64,000 nt of DNA from Pontederia crassipes (lineage: Eukaryota > Streptophyta > Magnoliopsida > Commelinales > Pontederiaceae), in the NCBI GenBank assembly GCA_030549335.1, contig CM060198.1:50648495-50712494 (forward strand), read 5' to 3'. Positions 1-10,429 of the stretch are shown here, piece by piece. A model generated the notes under the pieces. It did no database searches and was not told where the DNA came from. It saw only the letters and a program-made list of their open reading frames with translations. Numbering within the stretch: the first letter of the stretch is position 1; the number at the start of each line of letters is the position of its first letter. A program made the position numbers and the translations under genes.

Positions 1-1280
1 GTTTGCACCATTCATTCATAACTAATTTATCTAATGTGATAAATATATAATTAATTTGTATTATAATACACATTAATAATATTAAAAAAATTGAATAAAA
101 ATTTTGAATAAGATCATAATTCATAAGTTAAAGCTCAAAGTTTAATAAATTCAAGGCTAAATGAAGAGAAAAAGAACAAGTGAGTGTACAAAAATAGTCC
201 TACATTGATAGTACTAGCAAAGTGAGAGTAAATAAACAAGTATAAATGAAAGATGAGACTAATGGACCGATACGAATATTTATGGAGAAAGTTCATCTTT
301 AAATATTTTTTAAATTTATAATAGTTTTTATCAAATTATCTCTTAGTGAAAAAGGAATTTAATGAAGAAATTTTGGCTGAACCAAAAAATACGGTTAAAC
401 TTGATTTTTTTTATTTTGGCCGATTGTTTACCGATTCGATCCAGTTCAAACTGAGGTTCGATTTTTGGACTTTAGCTGGGCCGCCATTGTGGCCCGGTCC
501 GACCGGCCGATCCAATTCGGCCCTGACAACATTGATCGCAAGGCTCCATTAAATTGAAATGATCAGGCTAAAAAAACCAAAAACGATACAATATTCTCAT
601 GAGCAAATTATTTGAGGTATCATTTTTGGGATGCAACTAAAGAAGTGGAGAAAGCTTAGCATCAAATCAATATGGCAATGTTTCCTTAATCTTCTTTCTT
701 CCGTTGTAAACCTTTAATTTATATCGAGAAGAGTAGTCTAATTTGAAAATAAAGTGTCACTGATAATTATGCTTTTAGCATTATGCTTTAGATATTCAAT
801 CTTGGCATTCTTCTTGGCATTCTTCCTATCAAAACTTTTGCACCTTACGGATCAACTAGCAGTTCATAATTATCCACCTACTTGGCATTGGACACATGGG
901 GAAATTACTTCATTCTAGACTTCTCCACTATGATTGCAATTCATTTCTCTGATTGATAGTGGACTGCTTATTTGGCCACAGAAGTGAAACTACTCTTCTT
1001 ATTTTCCCTTAACTTGTCATGATATGTCATACTTTGGTATCCGTACTTGTGTTTCACATATGATGACAAGTTTAGAATTACCACAAACAAATGATCAAAA
1101 CATAATAATACAAATATGTGGGTCATAACAGGCTGCAATACATTTGGATTTCACAAAGTATTCAAATTCTTTCTACGTTCATATTTCAGAGCCTGGCAAT
1201 CATCCATTAGCTAGTCAAAGGGAAGAATCTCTTCTTTTCATTTTTGTTTGGATAAAGCACCAGCAAACCTAACTAGCGCA
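1..1280. other. Intergenic, no gene recognised
   Basis: A+T-rich sequence with no convincing coding region. A GC-richer patch at about 420-545 with runs such as ggcccggtccgaccggcc stands out from its surroundings and resembles the subterminal parts of hAT elements, but no inverted ends or target duplication were found. The sequence near 197-247 has a weak likeness to a plant snRNA promoter (see rejected items). Confidence 0.5.
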
Positions 1281-1640
1281 TTATTTTTCAAGAGATAAGA
1301 GTGACATCTGCTCTTCTATAGAACAATCAACATGGCAAGATGAGCGGCAGGAGGCAGGAATCAAGATTAGTCCAAGGCATCGCTGTTCCATAGGAGATGG
1401 TGAGGTTCGGCGGGCGCTGCGGTATTCCACGGCATCCTGGAGGATAATGTTCCCTTGCTTGTCAATACAATGGAATATACCCCAGAAGAAGCGACCATCA
1501 TTCACGCCTATCATCATTCGGCGAAATAGCAGCTTTCTCAAACGTGATACAAGTGGAGAGTTGTTGCCTCCTAACAATGGTGAATCAGAAGAGAGTTGTT
1601 GCAGACCTTGCGAGACTGCTGTTGAATCTTGCCCTTCCAT
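1281..1640 (-). CDS. NAA38: Sm-like (LSM domain) protein, NAA38/LSMD1 family, auxiliary subunit of the NatC N-terminal acetyltransferase
   Basis: Intact 119-residue reading frame, a normal length for plant members of the family. The N-terminal 30 residues are a polar, Ser/Gly-rich tail. The Sm fold follows: an Sm1-like block at about residues 33-74 with the motifs LRKLLFRRMMIGVNDGRFF and DKQGNIILQDAVEYR, and an Sm2-like block at about 84-95 (QRCLGLILIPASC). In the family, NAA38 is the small LSM subunit of NatC, which acetylates N-termini such as Met-Leu and Met-Ile on nascent chains at the ribosome; this role is known from the family, not shown here. The start at 1640 is the first ATG after a good 3' splice site (cttctcttccag, exon from 1668), so the coding region appears to lie in one exon behind a long 5' UTR intron. 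A broken duplicate lies near 30 kb, so this is the only working copy in the window. Confidence 0.88.
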   Translation of the reverse strand: MEGQDSTAVSQGLQQLSSDSPLLGGNNSPLVSRLRKLLFRRMMIGVNDGRFFWGIFHCIDKQGNIILQDAVEYRSARRTSPSPMEQRCLGLILIPASCRSSCHVDCSIEEQMSLLSLEK

Positions 1641-1668
1641 GTGTAAAAAGCACTTTCTTTCCTCGCAG

Positions 1669-3677
1669 CTGGAAGAGAAGATGATATTGTAAGTATTAAC
1701 TAATCTAAAAGAAAAGATTGTATGATTAGCATTAACTTCTCAAATCGAAGAACAACTATCATTCATTCAGTCAAGAGATAAATTGATAAGAGAGCAATCT
1801 TACAACATTATGAAGAAGACTATAATTAAACCCATCAAAATTTGCCATTTTCTAGTTGCTTCAGGCACTTAGAGTTTAACAAGATTTTTTTTTTAAGGGT
1901 AACAATACGGAGTTCATCAAGAATACAAAAGCAACTCACCCAACATACAAACACAGAAGAGAGAAAACTAAATCGGCTCGAAAAGTAAACTTACAATCCA
2001 GTTAAATGGGTTAAATTAAGGTGGATGACATGATAAAGTTATGAACCTGAGTGGAAAACAATAGATTTACCTTCCATTGAACAACAAAGTTGATAGATGA
2101 CTGATGTTCAAAAGACTTGGAGTAGAGTGTTTACGTGATAAGAAAAGAGACTGAGAAATATGTAGTGCAATATATGAGTAGTGCATATCTGAGATATCAG
2201 ATTTGACAGAATATACATACTTTGTCAAATTGGACAACCCAGATAAGTGTTATTCGAACTGCATGTGATTTTAACATTAAAAGATAACAATTGGAAAAGG
2301 GAATATAGAGTGCCAAATAAATAGAGAAGGATGAAGAAAATGATTTGTACAATTATCGCAGTAAACCAAGAACTTTCATTTATATGCAAACTGATGGATT
2401 TAAAGTATTATTGGCAAAGATTCGTCGAATACATATGTTTACATTTAAAACACAAGTATTTTTTTTTTGCAATACTTTAGCTCTCTTCCTGGTACAATAA
2501 TGTATAATGCATCAGTTCATTAACCATTGCATGAATTCATATATGACATAATTGAATTGATCCATCTAAGGAAAAACCTATCTAGATTAAGTGGAAATAC
2601 AATATGCCCCATGCTTCTGGTGAGCCACTGAAGGTTAAAAATTGCTCATTAGTAAAAGCTTTATAGTGAATATTACCAAGAAAAATGTGAAATTACTTTG
2701 CACCAGAAAGTATTTAGTTTAACTCCATGTCACACTGTGACATGCATGATCGCATCAAGTAGAAAGGTAAAATTTTTTTTGAGAGAGCATAAAGAAAAAA
2801 ATTGAATGAATATGTTCATTTAGCATCTTTTAAAATTTTATTGCATGGCAAAACATGAACGACCACACAGAACAACAAATTCATGAGAATAGCTATCACA
2901 ACATATTCAGACTGTATAGGGCAAAACTCTAAGCTCCAATTCAAGTGAGACATATACAAATCTTGGAGGTATTGAAATGAATTTTATTCATCATATGTCA
3001 CATTCTCAACTAATTCAAAGGCATGTGACGAACCAAGTTTTATGTGCCATTTCACAATCTTTTCTCTTTTTTTGTAAAACCTTTCAAGTTATTGGTGAGT
3101 CCCAAGCCCAGGACAAGATGAAAATGCAATTCTAAACATGTCATATGGGATGACAATTTCATTACTCTCTGGAACTTCTTGAGTCTTGACATTATAAACT
3201 ATTAGCTACTACAATTAACACACAATTGATTTTAGCAGCTAACTCTAGTGAGATATAACTAAAGGTCGTCCTTTTCCTACAAATTGTGTGTTCCAACTTC
3301 CAACTTCAATGCCATATTTATCTGCCCTAGTTCCAACGTCAATGTCATATTTTTAAGCAAGAGAAGAAATATAGATTTCCATCTTCGAAGTCGCATCGCA
3401 GGGAAATTTGAAAATATTATATTGTATATCAGGTGCATACCTTAGCACCAGTGCAGAGATCTGAAACCCCAATTCAAGCACGCAAAATCGCCATAAGAAT
3501 TTCAATGGTAAACAAAGAAACACGCAATCAAGCACAGGACTGAACGATCAATGATTACGCATCGACATGTAGTTCTGGCAAAAGAAAATCATGATTTTTC
3601 ATCCGCTATCGATGATTACGCATTCAATTAAGGAGAAGACATTGCCGAGCGACAGCAACAGGAAGCTAACAACTTAC
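1669..3677 (-). other. Probable long 5' UTR intron of NAA38
   Basis: On the minus strand the segment opens with the donor gtaagtt (3677 down to 3671) and closes with the acceptor cttctcttccag (ending 1669). It is A+T-rich with poly-T tracts on the sense strand. A further possible 20-base mini-exon lies near 3440-3460 (tttcag, ATCTCTGCACTGGTGCTAAG, gtatgc); whether it is used cannot be told from sequence. The whole intron is duplicated, and well conserved, at about 30.4-32.3 kb. Confidence 0.5.
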
Positions 3678-3835
3678 CTAGTTCTGTTCCCTCCTCTCCG
3701 TTGGCGTGGAGCAGGAACTCCTCCGAGTGGTAGAGACGCCGGCGATCCCTTTCCTTCTCTCCCAGCGCACGCCGATTCTTCCGCCGCCCCCGGCGATTTT
3801 TGAAGAAAGAGCGATTCCAAAGTGGACTTTTGGGT
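3678..3835 (-). promoter_or_regulatory. Probable first (5' UTR) exon and promoter end of NAA38
   Basis: A GC-rich island in A+T-rich surroundings, ending on the minus strand in a strong donor (ACTAG, gtaagtt). It contains the arginine/glycine-rich triplet composition typical of plant 5' UTR first exons. No in-frame start linking to the downstream coding exon was found, so it is read as untranslated. The matching island at 32338-32475 in the duplicate keeps the same donor although its coding exon is destroyed. Confidence 0.5.
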
Positions 3836-3839
3836 ATGT

Positions 3840-5280
3840 TTGGCAAATAAGGTGATGGGGTGATGAATTGTGGTACCTTGAATAATAAATTATATAAAAT
3901 GTGGAGTGAGGTTAACGAAAGTTTTATTTATATAAAAAGTATTTTTATTTTTTATTATATATTTAAAATATTTATAATCGTTAATTATGGGTCAACATGA
4001 ATCGGATGACATGGTCGCCCTCATCTGTATCCGTTCGGATTTTTTGAATTTTGTTCTGATTCGATGGATAATTGGGTCAGGACCGGATCTTATTTCTTTG
4101 AGATTTGGTCGGGTCGATACCGAATTCAGGTTTTACGTCCCGACTCGGTTGATATATTATATTAGTATTAAATTATTTTTAAATAATATATTTATGTTTA
4201 TTTTGAATAAAATTTTATATTTATTAACAAATTTTATTTACTAAAATGTCATTCTTATCCTTTAATATTAGAAAAAAAGATAATATATCAATGAACGAGA
4301 GAAAGACGGATGGTTTAATTTAGTAAAAAGAGAAATAATTCCGTTTAATAATAAAAAAGAAAAAGAAGTTAATTTGATGTAAAATAATCTATTCCTCTTC
4401 ATCTCATTAATTTGGTGGAATAAAAAATATGATGTTTGAAGAATTTATCTATTTCACCACATCTCTCTTACCTTAAATAAAAAAATATAACCAAACTTGG
4501 TTTAATTAATTTTATTTCTTTATATTTCATCCCACCCTTTTTTATCCCTCAATTCAGGTGGACAGATCGGTTTAGTACGATAGCAAGTTAAAATAAGGAG
4601 GTTATTTTTATTTTTTACATTCAAATGTTTTAAGAATATTTTATTTTGATTATTTTTTTAATATTTTGAAATCATCTCGAAAAATATAAAAATCATGATA
4701 TTTTTTCTTAAAATAAAAACAACTAATGACAAGAATAAATATTTTGTTCTTTTGTCCTCAGTGTATCCGAACACTATTTTTTTTTCATTAGAACATTTTC
4801 ACTTTTGTTCTTATGATAAGAAAAAAGAGAATTTAGGACTTAGAATTCCATTAGTAAAATATACGTAGAATTTACAGTTTGAATTTCATTAGTAAAATAT
4901 ATGTGTTTCTTTATTTTCACTTTTTTATTTGTTTTATTTCAGGTCAATGGATCTCCATAAAAAGAAAAAGAAAAATATGATGTTATGCACTATTCCAAAG
5001 AAAAGACCCTTATCATGATTAGATAAATCATTATCAATCATTGGTTTAAGAATATATTATTTTTATTATGTATACTTTAACACATTGAAAACTCTTTTAA
5101 TTATAACAAAGGTATAAAAGAATTTGAAATATAATTTCCATTAATCAAAGCAATGATTTCAAAGAAATGAAAATTGAATAACATTGACCATAGATTGATT
5201 GTCCTTATTAGCATAAATTATTATATCATTATAGAGTATTCGAATAACTTATGATCTATATTATATCGAGTAAATTTCAG
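3840..5280. other. Intergenic, partly duplicated
   Basis: A+T-rich. The part from about 4590 to 4965 matches about 32570-32965, and the part from 4983 onward matches 34441 onward. The stretch 3840-4570 has no counterpart in the duplicate; it includes a GC-richer patch at about 4000-4145 (repeated ggatc/cgggtc words) that may be a decayed hAT end. No gene seen. Confidence 0.5.
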
Positions 5281-5312
5281 GAATGGTCACCCAACTTATA
5301 GAGTATTCCCAG

Positions 5313-5540
5313 TAAAATCACTAAACTTTGATTTATAACATGAAGGTCATCCAACTTTCAAAATCTTTCAATCACGATCATCGCGATCGCCCGTAGTCCA
5401 TTGTCCAGTTGATCGCATACATGGAAAGTAAAGTCACTCAACTTTGATTTGTAACACGAAGGTCATCCAACTTTCAAAATCTTTCAGTCACAATCATCGC
5501 GATCGCCCGTAGTCCATTGTCCAGTTGATTGCATACATGG
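5313..5540 (+). repeat. Two-copy direct repeat, about 110 bp
   Basis: Units at about 5313-5421 and 5427-5540 share gaaggtcatccaacttt, atcgcgatcgcccgtagtcc and ttgtccagttgat. Block B has a single unit (about 34770-34880), so the extra unit arose in A or was lost from B. The 'ggtcacccaactt' wording is typical of widespread plant transposon ends, family not determined. Confidence 0.7.
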
Positions 5541-5572
5541 AAGCCACATCAAATGCCACGTGCGTGCCCATG

Positions 5573-5900
5573 TCAAATTCGGGAGCAGCACGATGTCACG
5601 GTGAAGGTCTCGAGATCGGGTGAGAGGAGGACGTGATGGGGTTTCGATTGGGAGATGAAGGAGGTGGCAATGGAGGACTTGAGGATGGTCATGGAGGTGG
5701 AGAGGGATGCGACGAGGGCCTCGAGGCGCTGGAGGTGGGCCTCCTTCAGATCGAGCGCGAAGATGGGATCGTCGCTAGCAAAGTCACCGGAGATGAAGGG
5801 GACAACGAGGAGGGGGAGGAGGAGGACAAATATTGTCCCTTTGGCCACGACCACCATGGATGGGTCAAAACACAATCACGGTTGCTCATGGCCTGAGATC
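5573..5900 (-). pseudogene. Fragment of an unrecognised membrane-anchored protein, N-terminal part
   Basis: Open on the minus strand for 100 residues from a Met at 5875; an earlier in-frame reading from about 5910 (MAEISGHEQP) is cut by a stop in this copy, whereas the duplicate at 34836-35249 is open across that point. Visible features are a short polar head, one hydrophobic segment (GTIFVLLLPLLVVPFISG) that looks like a signal anchor, then an amphipathic stretch (LDLKEAHLQRLEALVASLS). The coding sense then runs into the repeat sequence at about 5540-5580. I do not recognise the family. Its head-to-head position next to an EF-hand gene may be an old gene pair or a transposon capture of two gene ends. 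Confidence 0.4.
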
Positions 5901-5989
5901 TCGGCCATGGAAGTCCAAATCGAGCTTAGGATTTAGCGGAGGATTTGGAGATAGCTTCGACTCGGAGAGAAGGTGACAAGTCTGCGACT

Positions 5990-8525
5990 TTGTGATTGCG
6001 TGGTCGGAGCAGTTATAGTTCGTGGCCTCTATCATCTCGGCCCCAAGCCTCCCCACCGTCGAGGAGCTGGCCACCATGGTCGCGATGCCGGTTGTTGCGG
6101 AGACTGGTGCATCAGCCTTGAGGAGTTCGAGGCTGGCATCATAGCCACCCAAGTTGCCACAGACGAAGATGAGTGGCAGTTGCAGGAGGTGTTCCCGATG
6201 TTCGACGCGGACGGAGATGGGAGGATCTTGATGCGGACATATGGTGATGGAGGAGGCGGAGAGCGGCGGAGGGCGGCGGATGTGGATGGCGGCGGAGGAG
6301 GCGAAGGGCGGCGGGCTGCAGAGGAAGAGAGCGGAGGAGCTCCGCAGTAGGCATCGGAGCAGCGGGCATCGATCGTCGGAGCAGCGGGATCGGGCGAGTT
6401 CGACCATCGGAGCAGTGGGGCTGGGCGAGTTCGACGACAGTGAGTTCGACGAGGGTGGGGTCGGGCGGCGGAGCAGTAGGCGTCATCGGTCGTGGTGAAA
6501 ATCGGCGAGCGAGCGTAATAGTAAAAAGTGAAAACCCAGAAGAGGGATTAGAGATTTAAATTAAGTATTTAGCACCTCAATTAGACGCAACACTACTTAG
6601 ACGCTACGGGGGTGCCACAATCGAGACGCTATTTCGAGGCTGTAGAAACGCTATATCGAATTTTCTTCCTAATTTAAGATTATATGTGTGAGATTAAGTG
6701 ATAATAATATGTATATGTGCATGAGTTATATATGTGTATTTATATGTCAATATGTGCCTGATTAAGTGAGGGTAATAAAAAGTCAGCTAACGCGGCGCTA
6801 TAGAGAAGCTAATGCATCGCTAAGATACATTAGCGACACAGTAGCGTGGTAGTAGAGTCTCTACTAACTTAGCGTCTCACTTTGGAGATGCCAAGGCGCC
6901 GTTAATAAGTTTTCTATATTCCAATTTTCTATTATATGTATGTAATTTTCTTTATCAAGATAGCGTCTCATCGCATTGTGCCATGTTTCAGTTGTTTTGT
7001 TCACTTCCCACAATCTAAAAATTATGGAATGCATATATAATTATTCATGTATGTGTATATAAAATTTTAAATCTATATGTATATGTGTATATAACAAAAT
7101 TGTGCATATATATATATTATGTATTATGTGTATGTATATGTCTACGTGTGAAAGATTGTCACAATAATGTGTATATCTATATGTATTATAAGTATATACG
7201 TATATGTATATGCCTATATATGTGCGAGATTAAGTGACAATAACGTGTATATGTATACATATTATAAATATATATATGTAGGTATATGTTTATATGTGCG
7301 AGATTAAGTGATAATAATATCTATACGTGTACTTATTACATAAAAGTATAAGTATATACATGTATTTATATATCTATATGTGCTTGATTAAGTGAGTTAA
7401 GAAAAAGTTGGCTACTACGGTGTTATAGAGATGCTACTGAGTCGTTAAAATATATTAACGACACACTAGCGTTGATGTAGCGTCTCATATGTGCTAGAGT
7501 CCCAATAAGAAGACACCCGAGAGACGCTAATAGTGACTCTATAGCATCGGCCACAACTAAGGCTCTATTGTGGTGCTACGTAGACGCTATTGTGGCTCCA
7601 TTGCGGCGCTAATATGGTATAATTTGTAACAAATCATGTCTCTTAAATCAACCATCATAATTTCATGATTAAGAATATAAAATTAATATATGTATAATTA
7701 AGATATGATATATATTGTATGGATAAGTAATATATATAATATATGTAACAAATTATATATTTAGGAACACTCCTATGATGTAAACATATATAAGTAATTA
7801 TGTAGGAATACATATATATGTTGAAGGTACATATACAATATTTAATTCATTTATTGATTAAAGTATAGTTATAAATAATATATAGGGTTGCGTCAAGATA
7901 GATAACATATAGCGATATAAATACAGATAGCCTATATACAGTTATCTATTTCTTAATTAACATATATAGTTATGAGATGCCAAATAAGTGTCAAAGTAGT
8001 GCTAATTAAGCGTTGTATGTGTTACATGTGTAGGCAACAATAGGAATATGTCTTCATATTGGCGTCTACATAACGTTGTATCAAATGGGACACCAGATAG
8101 CGTCTCTGAAGATGCGACGCTAACGTCGCGTTGACAGCGCTAGGTTCTACCGAGCACTTTTGTTTCGTGGTGCACAATAATAGTGGCTACCTGGCGTCTT
8201 TATGACACCTTCGTTAGTGTCTATTTCTTGAAACGCTAATACAACGTTAATGTGTCGCTATTGAGAGGCATGTAGCGTCTTGTATTTGGGACTCAATCGA
8301 GACGCCATAACGACGCTCGTGGCGTTGACTTAGCGTCACCATTTTTGAGACGTTATTTGGCGTCGCTAATCGCTAGTTTTTTTTGTAATGGTTGCTCGGC
8401 ATGTTCGCGGCCCTCGAAGACGAGGGGTGCACGACTGCATGCTCGACGACTGGCAGAGGATGATCAATGAAGATAGTTTCATTTGCTTCAACGACCTTAC
8501 CAGCATGATGGATGCCCGGAGGTAA
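5990..8525 (+). pseudogene. Calmodulin-like EF-hand protein gene, split by a CACTA-like insertion
   Basis: Two separated pieces read as one calmodulin-like (CML) protein. The left piece (about 5990-6236) encodes KPP-TVEELATMV-like wording in one frame and, after a frameshift, ISLEEFEAG and EVFPMFDADGDGRI, which are the end of one EF-hand and the start of the next. The calcium loop DADGDGRI is present up to the position of its twelfth (Glu) residue, where coding sense stops. The right piece (about 8395-8525) resumes as MFAALEDEGC, then after another shift CMLDDWQRMI and FICFNDLTSMMDARR with a stop at 8523-8525: the EF-hand 4 tail of the same protein. Roughly 2.15 kb of transposon-like DNA lies between. 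EF-hand proteins of this kind bind calcium and act as sensors; this copy cannot make one. Confidence 0.7.
6237..8391 (-). mobile_element. CACTA-like (En/Spm) non-autonomous element
   Basis: The insertion begins within the third EF-hand codon run and ends just before the resumed gene. Its right end reads ttttttttgtaatgg; the duplicate copy (37757) has the better preserved ttttcttgtagtc, close to the reverse complement of the CACTACAAGAAA terminus of plant CACTA elements. The left terminus is not recognisable. From about 6570 the DNA is studded with the word agcgtc/gacgct in both orientations (more than 15 times in 1.8 kb), as expected for subterminal transposase-binding repeats. The GC-rich part at 6240-6500 carries a roughly 30-bp repeat containing cgggcgagttcgac. 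No transposase is visible. Strand is nominal. Confidence 0.55.
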
Positions 8526-8654
8526 GCATAGTCGGCTTGTAATGATAGTAGGATTCATTCAAGAAATTGAGCTAGGGTTTGAAGAATGATGAGAGGTTGT
8601 CCTTGTCGGAGAGGAACCAATCGAAGGGGTCCAATCGACAACGATTGACAACAG

Positions 8655-9450
8655 GTGTAGAGGTGGCTCCTATCATGATTTCACACAATGTATCACCTAG
8701 CTCCGCACGACACTTAGCTCCATCTTATCTCATCCTATTTCTGAGAACATATCAGAGAACGATGTCTTTCAAAGGTGGCATAATACGGATTCTAGAAGTG
8801 GCTTCCACCTTGATTTCTCATGATATAGCACTTAGCTCCACATCGCACTTAGCTCCATCTTATCTCATCCCAATTTTTGGGAACAGAATGAGAGGCGACC
8901 CCTACAAATTTTTTAGGTGTCTCCCATCATGATTTCTACAATGTAGAACTTAGCTCCAACCGCCATATGCATGATACCTACGAATGTAGATCCATCATAT
9001 AATAATTGTGTCTCGAATATCAGAAGATGAATAATCTCATATGCTATTTCAAACGGAAGATGATTGCACATTTCGAAATCCATTCATATCACATCAAATA
9101 GACTTTTCAAATGTACAATCACTTGATCAATCATATCAAATATACTTTTCATAAGAATATAGTCAAAATATATTCAATACAGATCACAATCAATGTCACA
9201 CCGAATTCATAAAAGGTGAATAGTAGGAGAAACCAACTTGCCTCTTATGACAATATTGAAAGACTTTTCCCTTTTTCCTTTCCCTATTACTCTTCCAATC
9301 TTATAACGTTCTTATCAATACTATGGAGTGCATGCCAACATATCCTACAGGGACACAACAATGATCAATGTTATATGCCCCTCATGACTTTAGCCTTATA
9401 ACTTAGTTAATTGGTCATAATAAGAGTTCATCTTGTACCCTGGCAAATTG
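8655..9450 (-). repeat. Degenerate piece of a long LTR (same family as the solo LTR at 45725-49349), inverted
   Basis: Reads, on the minus strand, like 47590-48690: the gagccacctctagaatcc tandem region (8655-8960 here) and the atcattgttg...gacatgttgg region (9160-9430). Block B carries the same piece at 38020-38870. Truncated on both sides here, on the right by the copia element beginning at about 9461. Confidence 0.6.
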
Positions 9451-9460
9451 CATGACTTGT

Positions 9461-10312
9461 GAACCGATCAAAATTCCAGTATACCGATTGATCAATCAAA
9501 ATGATGAGACTATACCAGTCGACGCCGAGATGATACCGGTCGATGAACCGATCGATCGACCAGCTGCAGTCAGTGAAGCAAATAAGTGTAACGGTCTCCA
9601 GATCAAATGAACAGTAACGATCAATTTTGAAGGAAAAATTTGTGGAATAATTTCTGGATGAATTTTTCACATACTAGAGCCTATAAAAAGAGTGTCATAG
9701 CCAGAAGCAAAAGCATATATTCAAGTCTTTGAAGAAAAACTTCAAGTTATCAAAAGAAGACATTTTCCTTGAAGTTTTCATTTTAAATTTTCTTTTCTTT
9801 TTCTCTTCTCCTCTTGTGAGCTTAGCATTGTAAAAAAAAGAAATATTTTATTTAAAAAATTACTGAGAGAGCTCTTATGTAAAAGAGATTTCAAATCTTA
9901 CCTCTTGAGTGAGAGAAAATATTAGTTTCATTGAAGAAAAGGTGAATATTACCTCTAGAAGCGGAGAAAAGACGGTAGTGTATAGGGTTTTTCTTTCTTG
10001 TCCCATTTGAAAGAAAAGAAGAGTTCTAGTGAAATCTCCAACGGTCTCGAAGTCAAAAAGTTGAAGCGGGGATGTAGGCCAATGTGTGACCGAATACCGT
10101 CAACAATCACCGCATTCATTGTATTTGAATTATCTCTCTCTTTCTCCCTCTCATATTGTGTTTGAGGTGATCTGAGTTGTATTATTTTTTAAAAGGATTA
10201 ACAAATCAGTTTTAAACTTCCGCGATGATTTTCGTGAAAATAATACTTTTATTTTAAACACCAATTCACCCTCCTCCCCCTCCTCTCTCTTGGTGCCCTT
10301 TAGGATTTTACA
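9461..10312 (+). repeat. 5' LTR of the copia element, truncated
   Basis: Matches 18815-21074 and 39290-40102. The first part of the LTR is missing: outside sequence (cttgtga) joins LTR sequence at about 9461. A TATA-like gagcctataaaaagag lies near 9680. The LTR ends ...tttaca at 10312. Confidence 0.75.
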
Positions 10313-10313
10313 A

Positions 10314-10328
10314 TTGGTATCAAAGCAG
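10314..10328 (+). other. Primer-binding site of the copia element
   Basis: ttggtatcaaagcag, two bases after the LTR end, one mismatch from the usual tggtatcagagc complement of the initiator Met tRNA 3' end. Confidence 0.75.
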
Positions 10329-10429
10329 TTTGCTCTTGTTTTAATATTTAATCATTTTAAAATTTAATCATCTTATTTTAAGATTTAATCATCTTAAGAG
10401 CTATGATATTATATGAATTTAGTTTTGCC

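Noticed and set aside
197-300. snRNA-like promoter: agtcctacattgatag followed 33 bp later by tataaat.
   Set aside because: The upstream element differs from the plant USE at key bases and the downstream sequence does not resemble U1, U2, U4, U5 or U6 RNA.
3628-3846. Reverse-strand open frame rich in Arg over the NAA38 first exon.
   Set aside because: It runs through the splice donor and has no in-frame link to the LSM coding exon; composition alone explains it.
6139-6498. Long open frames on both strands in the GC-rich part of the CACTA-like element.
   Set aside because: They come from a GC-rich short repeat with open frames in several registers and show no recognisable domain; the block B copy does not keep the same frame.
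7020-7400. tgtatatg-rich DNA in the CACTA-like element as a possible matrix-attachment or origin region.
   Set aside because: Only A+T-rich, low-complexity wording supports it; nothing specific.
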